DNA of 64,000 nucleotides, from the NCBI RefSeq assembly GCF_002005305.1, contig NZ_CP014782.1, positions 3,286,001 through 3,350,000 on the forward strand, given 5' to 3'. The position numbers were made by a program, and so were the translations under genes. The notes under the pieces are model-generated. The model did not search any database and was not told where the DNA came from. It worked only from the letters and a program-made list of their open reading frames with translations. The DNA comes from Shewanella psychrophila. GTDB lineage: Bacteria; Pseudomonadota; Gammaproteobacteria; Enterobacterales; Shewanellaceae. Of the stretch, positions 1 through 8,680 are shown piece after piece (positions within the stretch are counted from its first letter, which is position 1; every line of letters begins with the position of its first letter).

Positions 1-816
1 AGAAAAATCGCCCTCATTTCCTGATGATAGGAAGGACATTTTTATACCTGGATTAATGTATCCACTGACATTGACAGCATATTTAGTTTGTCCTTTTACA
101 CTATGTTCCTCAGTGTCATACTCAAGATCAAACTGACCATCACCGATTAGATTCACGGATGAAATAAAGCTAGGTTTATAGTCAATAATAACTTGAACCT
201 GGTCATAATAAATTTGATACGATTCAACTTGTTGATGTTCATAAATCAAAAAATATGCAACTGGTTGACTAAAAGAAGCAAGGTAACGACCCGCAGGTAC
301 ATTAGCCAGAGTAAAGTCCGCTAATAAATCAGGTAATTCAAAGAAAGTTCGGTAAAAATCAAACGGCCTTAATTTTTGTTGTTGAACTAAGGTAAAATTA
401 ACACCGCATGATGAAGCCGATTTTAACAAGAAGTCTCCTCCAGAATCTTCCCCTGTTTGACACTGTGGTCCTGTATTAAGACCAGCATCAATACCACCAT
501 TACTAGTGTTATAAGAATTTGCAGTACGAAACTCGATCCCGGTATTTTTAAAATCAGTCTCGACCCTTGCCCCTAACTCAGAGGTAAATGTTAATGACCT
601 TAACGAGTTTTGGTAAAATGCAGGACTCCAACGTAATACAGGTAGTAAATTGAATGAATTGCTTGACTGCCATACTGATTGCTGTATTTCATTACCATTG
701 GTGGTAGCATTCGTCCACTGAATCATGTTTCCAGTGACTTTGCCATGAATTATCGACGCATAGGCATTTGCGCTACATGATATAAATAGCACAACGCTAA
801 AGAGTAACTCTCTCAT
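1..816 (-). CDS. Putative fimbrial tip adhesin, 3' end beyond window
   Basis: An open frame runs from an ATG at 816 to the window edge, 272 codons without a stop, so the C-terminus is missing. The first 20 residues are hydrophobic and end in ANAYA, a good signal peptide. The mature part is rich in Ser, Asn and Tyr and has only two cysteines, which could form one disulfide. The start lies 20 bp inside the chaperone gene, which suggests translational coupling. It is the last visible gene of a chaperone-usher operon, the place usually held by the tip adhesin in alpha-class fimbriae (CfaE/CblD type). I recognise no adhesin motif, so the function rests on position; it could be another minor subunit. 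Confidence 0.6.
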   Translation of the reverse strand, partial: MRELLFSVVLFISCSANAYASIIHGKVTGNMIQWTNATTNGNEIQQSVWQSSNSFNLLPVLRWSPAFYQNSLRSLTFTSELGARVETDFKNTGIEFRTANSYNTSNGGIDAGLNTGPQCQTGEDSGGDFLLKSASSCGVNFTLVQQQKLRPFDFYRTFFELPDLLADFTLANVPAGRYLASFSQPVAYFLIYEHQQVESYQIYYDQVQVIIDYKPSFISSVNLIGDGQFDLEYDTEEHSVKGQTKYAVNVSGYINPGIKMSFLSSGNEGDFS

Positions 817-1501
817 GAACAACCTCATTAGCATTAATCACTGAAAATTTAAGTGTTGATTCTTCCTGACTCTTAAGAGGTAATTTGAACTCTCGTTTTG
901 AATTAGGCAACAAGCGGTATTCATAAATACAATCAGAGTTAAAATCTTTTGTGCATAGATTTAAAACAGCATTAAGCATAGTGTTACTTCTATTTTCAAA
1001 ACTAATTTTATCTTTTGAAATTCGTTTCAGATCGTAATCAACTTTAACTTCTGACGCAGGGTCAATAAAGTAAACCTTGTAGCCAAAAGCCACTGCTACA
1101 GCCGATTTTTTCCCTTCACTGTAAGGAACCGGAGTCACAGATACCGCGTAGACTTGATCTTCAGGAAATTCACAATATTCATCACAATCATTAAGCATTC
1201 GAATTGTTTTTCTTTCTCCTGGCTTGAGGATCATTTGTGATGGAGAGACACGAAATGTCCAATCCTGCACATTGTCCTTGTTAAGTTTCTCCTCCACTTT
1301 TTCACCCTCAATATAATGGACTTTTGACATTTCAAGATTAATAAACATATCTTTACCGTCATTATTTATCACCTGTATATCTGCGAGATGAGTGTTTACA
1401 TCCGCAACTTCAAATAAGCTACTAATTGCAATAGCCTGAGATTGACAACTAAAAATTAAAGCTGTCATTGCTATAACCACTTTTAGTTCTTGTCTAAACA
1501 T
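797..1501 (-). CDS. Periplasmic fimbrial chaperone
   Basis: This 234-residue protein has a signal peptide of about 24 residues and the features of a fimbrial chaperone. Near residue 85 lies an FRVSPSQMILKPGERKTIR stretch, typical of the first Ig-like domain, and the second domain ends in beta-strand-rich sequence. Such chaperones hold subunits folded in the periplasm by donating a strand and deliver them to the usher. The gene starts 9 bp downstream of the usher stop and overlaps the next gene by 20 bp. In CFA/I-type operons the chaperone usually comes first; here it follows the usher. A Cys pair at about residues 105-109 (NDCDEYCEF) is a local peculiarity. Confidence 0.82.
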   Translation of the reverse strand: MFRQELKVVIAMTALIFSCQSQAIAISSLFEVADVNTHLADIQVINNDGKDMFINLEMSKVHYIEGEKVEEKLNKDNVQDWTFRVSPSQMILKPGERKTIRMLNDCDEYCEFPEDQVYAVSVTPVPYSEGKKSAVAVAFGYKVYFIDPASEVKVDYDLKRISKDKISFENRSNTMLNAVLNLCTKDFNSDCIYEYRLLPNSKREFKLPLKSQEESTLKFSVINANEVVHERVTL

Positions 1502-1510
1502 TTTAATTAC

Positions 1511-4312
1511 CTACTTAAGTGCGAAACTATTGTTTTCACTATCATTGCTTACATATGACTGTAATTCATTGATAATATTCATTTGAACAAGGCTTATTAA
1601 TGTCCTTTTACTTTTACTTTTACTTTTACTTTTGAGCTTTACAAACAAATGAGTTTCTTGCGCAAATTCATACTCTATATATTCAATATTAGCCTTCTTC
1701 AAACCTTTAATTATTCGGTCCGGGATATCCTCATCTAATTCACCTAAGTAGTAGATAAAATCACCTTGTTTTCCTAATCCTGAGGAAACCAACTGCATGC
1801 CATCATCGGTCGTTTCAATAGTTGGAAAACACTTTATTTTAGCTTGATGACCTTTCTCGCCCTCTGGTCCAACAAAACAGAACTGATCGTTGGAAACAAT
1901 TTTGAAAGACTGATCCCTAATAAGTGATATTGAATAAATACCATCACCGACCTTGCTAACAGAAACACAAGCTTCACCTAAACACTGAATATTGTTTAAG
2001 GATTTATTATTAAAATCTTCAAAATAACTAAGGAAGGATGTGACCTCTTCAACATCACTAGATATTGTATGTACGGAGCCAGGGTAAGAAAACATTATGT
2101 CAGTTTTATACTTCTCCCGATCTCGTGATGAATAACCACTAATTTCATTATCTAGATTTATTTCATAGCTTTTAAAGTAATCCAACCCAATTAGCGTCGT
2201 TTTACCCGTAATATTTTTATCCACGTATCGGCCATTGTTAACTTGTAATCCTAGCACTCCAGTATTTTCATCTTCATCGATATCATCTAAAAAATTATTA
2301 CTATTTACAATAATATATGAATCATTAAAATATTTAGATTGGTAAATTCCTTCTCCCGAGATAATCGATGTTGATTCTAGAGTCATGGATAAATTACTAT
2401 TACCTTGACTTGAATAATTACCATACCCGCTTGCGTAAAACTGTTCACTATTCAAACTAATATTTCCATTTAAACTAGTCTCAGATTGCTCACCATCGAG
2501 ATAGTTACTCAATGAAGTCCCCCCACTTGAATCGACGGATGAAAATAACCCTAACTCGTTTTCATGATAGCTAACTGTGTTAGTAACTCTTCCACTACTA
2601 CGATTCGATGATTCATAGCCCCCTGAGTAGGATAAATGATCATTGCCTAAAGGAATTGAGATATTTAATGAAAATATACCGTCTCGTTTATTTATAACTT
2701 GATCACTCATTGACAATGAATAACCAACATTTAATGATATATTATTAAGTATATTAGTTTGATAGTTTACTGCTAGGTTAGTACTATCAATCTTCCCGGT
2801 ATAATATTCACTGCTATCTTGAGCTAAATACCCATCATGGCTATCCATTGCAGTATTATAAGTATCATCATACATAAAATAATTATGATGTAATGAACTG
2901 TTATAATTATTAAATTCTCTGGCATCACGATGTAATTTACTACCATAAATACTTACACTGCCATTCGCAATGGGAAAAGAATATGACAATATGAGCTGGT
3001 CGTAGGATTGCTGACCATACACAGCAGACACCAAATTATTTGTTGGCCCTATCCCATTAACATTTAAATATTCATAATCTAAGTTTAATCCAAATAAGCT
3101 CAAAGAAGTCTGATAAAAAATCCCACTCGGAAGTTTATTGTAATAAATGGCAGCACTTAAATTAGGATCTGAATAAATAGCAGCCGCACCAACATCAATA
3201 GAATCACCATCGCTTCGACTGTTAGATCCCAATAGGAGTGTATCGTTAAACAGAGATTTAGTAATCGATACCTCTGCATATGCTAAAGTCTCGACATCTT
3301 GTTCTGTATCATATTCAGACTGACGTAAACTGACGTTATAGTCATAGCCTTTGTGACTTGTTTTACTGATGTTATTACTTATTCGTCTTATTATTCTTTC
3401 TTCGGCATAACCATCTGCACGGATCCTCAATTCAACATCATAATTCCCTCTGGGTAATTTAGCATAACTGATTGAATGCTGCCCTTTGGGATACGACTGG
3501 CTAAACAAGGTTTTACCATCTCGTATAACATCAATCGTACCTGAATTTTTAATGTCAAAATATAACTGTTTCTGTTGAGAGTCATTGATAGCTAATAAGT
3601 TGTCACTTGAAGATAAGCTAAGGTAATAGCTATTTTTACTACGAGAAAAATCTAAAAGAGATGTAGAATTATTTTTTACTAGATTATATGATGAATAACC
3701 TAACTGTAAAGAATGTCCTTCAAAGTTAAACTCATACTTCAGATTATTCACATCAAAATCTGTACTTTCATGACCTTTTGTACTTGAAAATAAAGACACA
3801 TCAGTCTCTAGATAACCTTTTCCCAATCCAATTATGGTTCCATTATTTAACGTCGAATTAAAATCATTATCATAGTAACTAGTATACAGGCGATTATTAA
3901 CGATAATCGCACTGGGGTCTGGAGATATTTGGGTATAGTTTACTTTCCCTTTACTTTCACTCATAAAATCTGAACTTACATCAAGCTGTAACTTGTTATC
4001 TTCGTAAGAATATAAAGACTGAATTCCTCCTTGATTGACGTCATTACTTAAAATCGCAGCTACAACCTCTTCAACTCGATCATTTTTTATTCCAGATTTG
4101 GTCAAAGCCTCATAAAAACTTTTTACATTTTCAATCCTACTAATTGAATAATAATTAGCATAGACTTTAGTTTCATAATAGTTATTGTTAGGAAGAGTAA
4201 ATAAAACTGTACGCTCTTCATATTCATAAAAATGTTGAAAACCTTTAGGGATATATTGACTGTGTGCAGTTCCTGTCAGTAACAGTAGTAGAAAGAAATA
4301 ATATTTAAGCAT
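1511..4312 (-). CDS. Outer-membrane fimbrial usher, alpha (CS1/CFA-like) class
   Basis: At 933 residues this matches the size of ushers, the outer-membrane pores that assemble and secrete fimbrial subunits. A signal peptide (about 18 residues ending in TAHS) is followed by a short N-terminal domain, a long beta-strand region rich in Tyr, Ser and Asn (about 130-700) and a C-terminal periplasmic part with Cys pairs near 795-825. Class assignment rests on the CS1-like subunit gene just upstream (13-bp gap) and on the chaperone 9 bp downstream. Near residue 890 the sequence becomes a Lys-Ser repeat encoded by a perfect hexanucleotide repeat. Base composition is AT-rich, as in the rest of this operon. 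Confidence 0.82.
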   Translation of the reverse strand: MLKYYFFLLLLLTGTAHSQYIPKGFQHFYEYEERTVLFTLPNNNYYETKVYANYYSISRIENVKSFYEALTKSGIKNDRVEEVVAAILSNDVNQGGIQSLYSYEDNKLQLDVSSDFMSESKGKVNYTQISPDPSAIIVNNRLYTSYYDNDFNSTLNNGTIIGLGKGYLETDVSLFSSTKGHESTDFDVNNLKYEFNFEGHSLQLGYSSYNLVKNNSTSLLDFSRSKNSYYLSLSSSDNLLAINDSQQKQLYFDIKNSGTIDVIRDGKTLFSQSYPKGQHSISYAKLPRGNYDVELRIRADGYAEERIIRRISNNISKTSHKGYDYNVSLRQSEYDTEQDVETLAYAEVSITKSLFNDTLLLGSNSRSDGDSIDVGAAAIYSDPNLSAAIYYNKLPSGIFYQTSLSLFGLNLDYEYLNVNGIGPTNNLVSAVYGQQSYDQLILSYSFPIANGSVSIYGSKLHRDAREFNNYNSSLHHNYFMYDDTYNTAMDSHDGYLAQDSSEYYTGKIDSTNLAVNYQTNILNNISLNVGYSLSMSDQVINKRDGIFSLNISIPLGNDHLSYSGGYESSNRSSGRVTNTVSYHENELGLFSSVDSSGGTSLSNYLDGEQSETSLNGNISLNSEQFYASGYGNYSSQGNSNLSMTLESTSIISGEGIYQSKYFNDSYIIVNSNNFLDDIDEDENTGVLGLQVNNGRYVDKNITGKTTLIGLDYFKSYEINLDNEISGYSSRDREKYKTDIMFSYPGSVHTISSDVEEVTSFLSYFEDFNNKSLNNIQCLGEACVSVSKVGDGIYSISLIRDQSFKIVSNDQFCFVGPEGEKGHQAKIKCFPTIETTDDGMQLVSSGLGKQGDFIYYLGELDEDIPDRIIKGLKKANIEYIEYEFAQETHLFVKLKSKSKSKSKRTLISLVQMNIINELQSYVSNDSENNSFALK
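1605..1633 (-). repeat. In-frame hexanucleotide repeat in the usher gene
   Basis: On the plus strand CTTTTA is repeated four times and followed by CTTTT (1605-1633). Read on the coding strand it encodes alternating Lys and Ser near the usher C-terminus. Since the unit is 6 bp, slippage would add or remove Lys-Ser pairs without breaking the frame. Confidence 0.9.
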
Positions 4313-4325
4313 CGGTCATATTCCA

Positions 4326-4847
4326 CTAAAAGCTTAGAGCCACATATAAAGTTGCACTTCCCTTACAACGAGATTTCCACACATCAAGCCCAGGTGTAGG
4401 GGAAAATTCGATAGAGAATTCTCTTGTATCACTTAAGAACTGAGAATTAGAATTATTAAAATAATCAAAAACAATTGGCTTTTCGATCTGTAGAGCTTGA
4501 CCGTCCATATAATATGTCGCAAACCCTTCTACATCGATACTGCCATCGACATCAACACAACTACTTTCTAAAACTGTAGGAGTTATTTCAAAGCCGGCAC
4601 TAAAACCAACAGGAATATCTGTCTTTATAAACACTGTTGTAGACTTAGATATAAACTTTTCTACACTTTGGTTGTATTCAATATCTAAGGATGGTTGCTT
4701 AAAACCAAACTTAGTCACACTGTAAGAGTAAAATTCTTCATTGTTAATGTGGGCATACAGAAAAATATTTTTCTCTATTCGATCAGCTGAATAGGATAAA
4801 TTACTCATAAACATAAAAAGTGAAAAATACATAGTTTTAAATTTCAT
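4326..4847 (-). CDS. CS1-like fimbrial subunit
   Basis: This 173-residue protein has a 20-residue signal peptide ending in SYS-A. The mature start, DRIEKNIFLYAHI, resembles the VEKNITVTASV start of CS1/CFA/I major pilins, and this is the best sequence clue that the operon is alpha-class. It has two cysteines (about residues 97 and 161). The gene sits between the two larger subunits and the usher, 13 bp before the usher start. The hairpin at 4954-4975 lies upstream, so it may be made at a lower level than the major subunits. Its role as minor pilin or initiator is inferred. Confidence 0.7.
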   Translation of the reverse strand: MKFKTMYFSLFMFMSNLSYSADRIEKNIFLYAHINNEEFYSYSVTKFGFKQPSLDIEYNQSVEKFISKSTTVFIKTDIPVGFSAGFEITPTVLESSCVDVDGSIDVEGFATYYMDGQALQIEKPIVFDYFNNSNSQFLSDTREFSIEFSPTPGLDVWKSRCKGSATLYVALSF

Positions 4848-4953
4848 AATAAGATAAGGAGTACCTTAAAATATAGTTGATTCTAATTTAACACATACAG
4901 TGACTCTAAATACCCTCCACAACCCCCTACTCTTTCTTGAGTAAAATATACAA

Positions 4954-4975
4954 CAAAGCGGCCGTGACCGCTTTG
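4954..4975 (-). terminator. Operon-internal hairpin after the major subunit genes
   Basis: CAAAGCGG (4954-4961) and CCGCTTTG (4968-4975) form a perfect 8-bp stem with a 6-nt loop. On the coding (minus) strand it is followed by a T-rich but imperfect tract. It lies in the 229-bp gap between the second major subunit gene and the CS1-like subunit gene, the usual place for a partial terminator or mRNA-stabilising hairpin that raises major pilin yield. Confidence 0.65.
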
Positions 4976-5076
4976 CTACTAATAGCCGTAGATAAATATA
5001 AACAGCGGAGTGTTGCTAATAACTAAATTAGTTTTATGTGTACACTCATATTTTAATAATTAACTATATAAGATAA

Positions 5077-5676
5077 TTAATTAGCGAAATTTACATCTGC
5101 ATATATCACTGTTGTCGCAGTCACTGTATCTCCAGCAACCGTATCATCTATACCTGAACCCGGTTTATTCTTAATAGACCAACTCGTCTTCCAAGAATCG
5201 GCATCAGTCTCCACTAGATCGACGTTAGACGACACTGGTACATTATTCATCAAAACTTGTGCCTGAGTGCCAGATAAATCGTTATCCTGTTTAGAGGTCA
5301 ATTGAACCGCACTCACTCTATAGGTGATTGTGTTTGCCTTCACAAGTCCTAAGCCAGGTACATCCTCACCAACAATCACTCCAGTCCCAATATCGCCTGT
5401 TTCATCGTCATAATAACGAAGTTCTAGCAATACAGGGGTAGAAGAAAACTTTCCATTGGCTTGAATATCAAGCATGCCATCTTTTATAGGGCCGGAATTA
5501 TCACCGGTAAACGTAATAAACTCACCAGGTACAATTACAGGGATATTAGCAGCCCACTGAATTGCTGCACTACTAGAATCAGAAGTGCCAGCAACAGGCC
5601 CAGCTATTACGGTATCGGCTGTTATAGATAAATAAAAAAATGAAGTTATGGCTGTAAATATAATGATTTTTTTCAT
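5077..5676 (-). CDS. Fimbrial major subunit, second copy
   Basis: The start is taken at the ATG at 5676, which has a TAGGAG site just upstream; a longer frame reaches 5703 but has no better site. The product is 199 residues with a signal peptide of about 25 residues. It is clearly a paralogue of the upstream gene: both share IxWxAxIPVxVPGxxITxTG near the mature N-terminus, a VRYYDxE/LRYYDDE segment, WKTxWxI near the end and a closing DTVTATTVxxAxVxF strand. The mature parts contain no cysteine. The pair probably makes the fimbrial shaft. Their order (first in the operon, before an internal hairpin) agrees with high-level synthesis. Which copy dominates cannot be read from sequence. Confidence 0.75.
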   Translation of the reverse strand: MKKIIIFTAITSFFYLSITADTVIAGPVAGTSDSSSAAIQWAANIPVIVPGEFITFTGDNSGPIKDGMLDIQANGKFSSTPVLLELRYYDDETGDIGTGVIVGEDVPGLGLVKANTITYRVSAVQLTSKQDNDLSGTQAQVLMNNVPVSSNVDLVETDADSWKTSWSIKNKPGSGIDDTVAGDTVTATTVIYADVNFAN

Positions 5677-5716
5677 TTTGTAACTCCTATTTAATTCAGC
5701 CATAATTCAATATAAT

Positions 5717-6310
5717 TTATACGGCTGGGTCTACAAAAGAGACTTCTGCAAATACGACTGTTGTTGCAGTCACGGTATCACCAGCGACAACATCTTGTAT
5801 ACTTGATCCCACTCCATTCTGAATCTTCCAGTTTGTTTTCCAAGACTCTGTTGACGGTGCTTCCAAGTCTTTATTAGAATCAACTGCAACATCATTCATA
5901 AAAATTTGTGCCGTTGTAGCAGAAAGATCAATATTTTGAGCAGATGTAAATGCAACGGAATTCACTGAGTAGGTGATAGAGTCTGCATTTGAAGCACCAT
6001 CAGCAGTGTTTTCACCGACAAGCACTCCGCCACCAACGGTATCAGACTCTTCGTCATAATAACGAACTTCTAGTGCTACAGGGGTTGAAGTGAAGGTTCC
6101 ATCCGCTTTGATATCAAGCACTCCAGATTTTACTGGACCACGGTCAGCACCAGTAAGTGTGATGTACTGGCCAGGTACAACTACAGGTATATCAGCTGTC
6201 CATTCAATTGTTGCACTGGTTGAATCAACTGTACCAGGAGTGGGATCTGCAGCCACTGCAGATAAAGAAAACAGAGAAGTGATAGCTGCAGAGACAATAA
6301 TGTTTTTCAT
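5717..6310 (-). CDS. Fimbrial major subunit, first gene of operon
   Basis: This 197-residue protein has a 21-residue signal peptide ending in SAVAA and a cysteine-free mature part that parallels the next gene along its whole length, so the two arose by tandem duplication. It shares the same PVVVPGQYITLTG, VRYYDEE and DTVTATTVVFAEVSF blocks. The gap to the second copy is about 40 bp. Upstream, a TATAAT lies on the minus strand at 6409-6414 in the AT-rich 234-bp region shared with the divergent regulator, and could be its -10 box. The class (alpha, CS1- or ECP-like) comes from operon context. As the first and likely most expressed gene it is the best candidate for the main pilin. Confidence 0.75.
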   Translation of the reverse strand: MKNIIVSAAITSLFSLSAVAADPTPGTVDSTSATIEWTADIPVVVPGQYITLTGADRGPVKSGVLDIKADGTFTSTPVALEVRYYDEESDTVGGGVLVGENTADGASNADSITYSVNSVAFTSAQNIDLSATTAQIFMNDVAVDSNKDLEAPSTESWKTNWKIQNGVGSSIQDVVAGDTVTATTVVFAEVSFVDPAV

Positions 6311-6548
6311 CTAATAAACCTTTTTTGTACGTTTAGTTTTGTTACTTAACCTAGTGGTAAGAACATTAATAATTTAACCTATCCAGTCTAAACCTCGTAG
6401 GTCCAATTATTATATCGGATATATAACCTAGATAATTAGCACTTATTTTTTATAAAATAAAACATGCTAACAATTATATTCACTCTATTTTGAAGTAAAT
6501 ATTATTAGTAATATAAGTTCTTATATTTTGGAGTGAAATGAGAACGGA

Positions 6549-7445
6549 ATGATATTTCATCAGTATTTGCAGCATATATTTAAACAAAATGGTATTCGTC
6601 AGATCGAGCTTCTATCCCAGCTTCAGTCATCCCACTCCATATTTTCAGGCCTAGATGCCATAACCCTAAGTCGCTGGTGTAACAATAAAACAACTCCATC
6701 TTACAAGAAACAATTGTTAATTTCTAAACATTTTGAAAAAGACTTGAGCTATTTTATACAACATATAGATCACCCAAAGATAACAAAGGTGTTTTTAAAA
6801 GCGTACGACACATTATTTAATAAACTTGAAACTTCATATTCTCGAATTGGGTATTTATCAATTGACAAAGGGCCCGCTACATTATCAATGTTAAACCTTA
6901 CTACCGAGACACATAGGAAATTATTCGGTGTGTTTTATAAACATATGGAGGCGTACAGATTTATCTATTCAAAACTGGATCAAAATAACGTGATCTCACA
7001 GAATTGTGTATTTACGGTCAAACAGGGTGTTCAGATCGTGTCCCATCTCGGATTTGTTCAAGATATGACAACATTTTCCCGTTATTTCAAAAAAAGATTA
7101 CCCACGCAGCCTACAGCTAACTCCATTGTCATTAATGTAGGTCATTTTTCCTGCCGTAATTATTTCGAATCACTGATTGGGCATCTATTTAACCATCTTG
7201 TAGACAGTTATTGGGATATTGAAGAATGTTACGTAGCAACCCGAAGAGCAGATTTCCTGACTTTTTGGGAGCAAATGGGAGGAACTCAACTATTATCGGT
7301 ACAAGAGTCTCGCTTTGTCGGTAATGTTTACATTGTCCAATTCAATTTAAAACAATTGTTAGCTTCTCCCTTTATATTTCTTCAAATTCAACGAACCTAC
7401 TTAAGTTATCTTAAGTTAAAACAGCATCTCACCATCCCCATTTGA
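6549..7445 (+). CDS. Helix-turn-helix regulator divergent from the fimbrial operon
   Basis: The N-terminal 70 residues fit a Cro/C1-type helix-turn-helix: a helix with IRQIELLSQL, then ITLSRWCNNKTTPSYKKQLLI, where the SRW-N-TTPS run resembles a recognition helix. The remaining 230 residues match no family I can name; they contain one mid-region block (FVQDMTTFSRYF) and a C-terminal block with ECYVATRRADFLTFWEQMGG. The gene is transcribed away from the fimbrial genes, 238 bp from the first subunit, so control of that operon is the simplest inference. It is as AT-rich as the operon and may have travelled with it. An acyltransferase-like fold for the C-terminal part is possible but not shown. 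Confidence 0.6.
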   Translation: MIFHQYLQHIFKQNGIRQIELLSQLQSSHSIFSGLDAITLSRWCNNKTTPSYKKQLLISKHFEKDLSYFIQHIDHPKITKVFLKAYDTLFNKLETSYSRIGYLSIDKGPATLSMLNLTTETHRKLFGVFYKHMEAYRFIYSKLDQNNVISQNCVFTVKQGVQIVSHLGFVQDMTTFSRYFKKRLPTQPTANSIVINVGHFSCRNYFESLIGHLFNHLVDSYWDIEECYVATRRADFLTFWEQMGGTQLLSVQESRFVGNVYIVQFNLKQLLASPFIFLQIQRTYLSYLKLKQHLTIPI

Positions 7446-7729
7446 GTCCCATGTGAATAAAGCACAGCCATGCTTACAGCAGCCTAATCTAGATTAAAAA
7501 TAGATAGATCGAACTAAATCTGTTGATATTTAAAGCGATAGTTATCTTGAACACTTGATGGGCAATGTCTTTGTCATCGGGTCTACATACAGGTGTTATA
7601 ACGAGGACAGTCTGGCATGAATACTACACAGATCACCCTCGCCAAAACTTTTACCCTGTCGAATCAATTACCTGATAAAAAGTCCCTTAGCAGGCATTCT
7701 ATTAGTCCTTTCCACTGCTTGACGGCTAG

Positions 7730-8386
7730 CTAGTCAGGTCCAACAATCACTCCAAGAGGCTCGAGCAACTGCTCCTGCTGCCACATGCAAATTTTAACCC
7801 CGCTCAGATCCACCTTTCTAGGATCTAAACCATAGAGTTCTGCATGAGAAAGATCACACTCACTCAGATTAAACTGACCCCAAGCGTCACTGGAAAACTC
7901 ACCTCTGCTCAAGTCAGATCCTTTAAACGAAGCCCCATACAGATTTGCACCTGTCCATTTATTTTCAAATAGATCGCACTTCTCAATACATTGCCGCTCA
8001 AAATTAGCGTAAGACAAGTTGCACCCCGTCATATACACAGAGCAAAAATACACTTGTCTGCTTATCTGATTAGCAAAGCGTGTCTTGAGAAAGTTGGCCC
8101 CTTTCAAGTCGCAATTCCTAAACTCTGCGCCGAAACAATTAGCACCGATGAAATTAACCATAGCTAACTGACAGTCTTTAAAGCTCGCATCTTGTAAATT
8201 AGCGTAGTCAAAATCACAACCACTCACAGCACCTTGCTCTATAAATGAGCAGTCAACAAAATGACTGTCACTGAGATCAGTATGGTTAAAATTACAGTTA
8301 TAAAATTTACACTGCTCAAAATGTGAATCATTCATATCCTGATGACTAAAGTTGACCCCTTCGAACACTTCATTTTTTTTATTCAA
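7730..8386 (-). CDS. qnr: Qnr pentapeptide-repeat protein, QnrA-like
   Basis: This 218-residue protein is almost wholly made of pentapeptide repeats (A/C-D/N-L/F-X-X), which fold into a right-handed beta-helix that mimics DNA and shields DNA gyrase and topoisomerase IV from quinolones. It has the same length as QnrA and shares long blocks with it: CSFIEQGAVSGC, NCFGAEFRNCDLKGANF, GSDLSRGEFS and the C-terminal WQQEQLLEPLGVIVGPD. The interruptions of the repeat that form the QnrA loops are present. QnrA is known to come from the Shewanella algae chromosome, so this is probably the resident homologue here. No LexA-like box or mobile element is seen nearby. Its native role is unknown. Confidence 0.93.
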   Translation of the reverse strand: MNKKNEVFEGVNFSHQDMNDSHFEQCKFYNCNFNHTDLSDSHFVDCSFIEQGAVSGCDFDYANLQDASFKDCQLAMVNFIGANCFGAEFRNCDLKGANFLKTRFANQISRQVYFCSVYMTGCNLSYANFERQCIEKCDLFENKWTGANLYGASFKGSDLSRGEFSSDAWGQFNLSECDLSHAELYGLDPRKVDLSGVKICMWQQEQLLEPLGVIVGPD

Positions 8387-8665
8387 TTAACGCCTCTTGC
8401 TATATCAAACTAAGTCCAATAACCGAAGACTATCACCGATAGCCTAAAAGCCCAACAAAATAAAACCCTGCAAATACAACAACTTAAAGTATGACGGGTA
8501 ATCGATTTTAAGATGCCAAAATAGCATTGTGGCTAAATAAAATTAGTTGTAAAACCGCTGAGCCCAAGAAAAAAGTTAAACTCAACCTATGAGCTTATAG
8601 GGACTCAAGTAAAAGTATTTGAATACTAGATGAGGCATAGTTTTGGAAGGATAGAAGTTTCTAAT

Positions 8666-8680
8666 TCCTAGCTACTAGGA
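8666..8680. terminator. Small CTAG hairpin next to the lipoprotein stop codon
   Basis: TCCTAG (8666-8671) and CTAGGA (8675-8680) pair around a CTA loop immediately next to the lipoprotein stop codon. It is the smallest member of the CTAG-rich 3'-end hairpins in this window. No T-run follows, so termination is uncertain. Confidence 0.45.

Noticed and set aside
7617..7733. A 38-codon frame with GAGGA upstream, ending inside the qnr 3' end
   Set aside because: The composition is unremarkable, it has no recognisable domain and its end overlaps the qnr stop region. Too weak to call a gene.
8387..8680. LexA box upstream of qnr
   Set aside because: No CTG-N10-CAG palindrome of the LexA type was found; SOS control as in qnrB is not supported.
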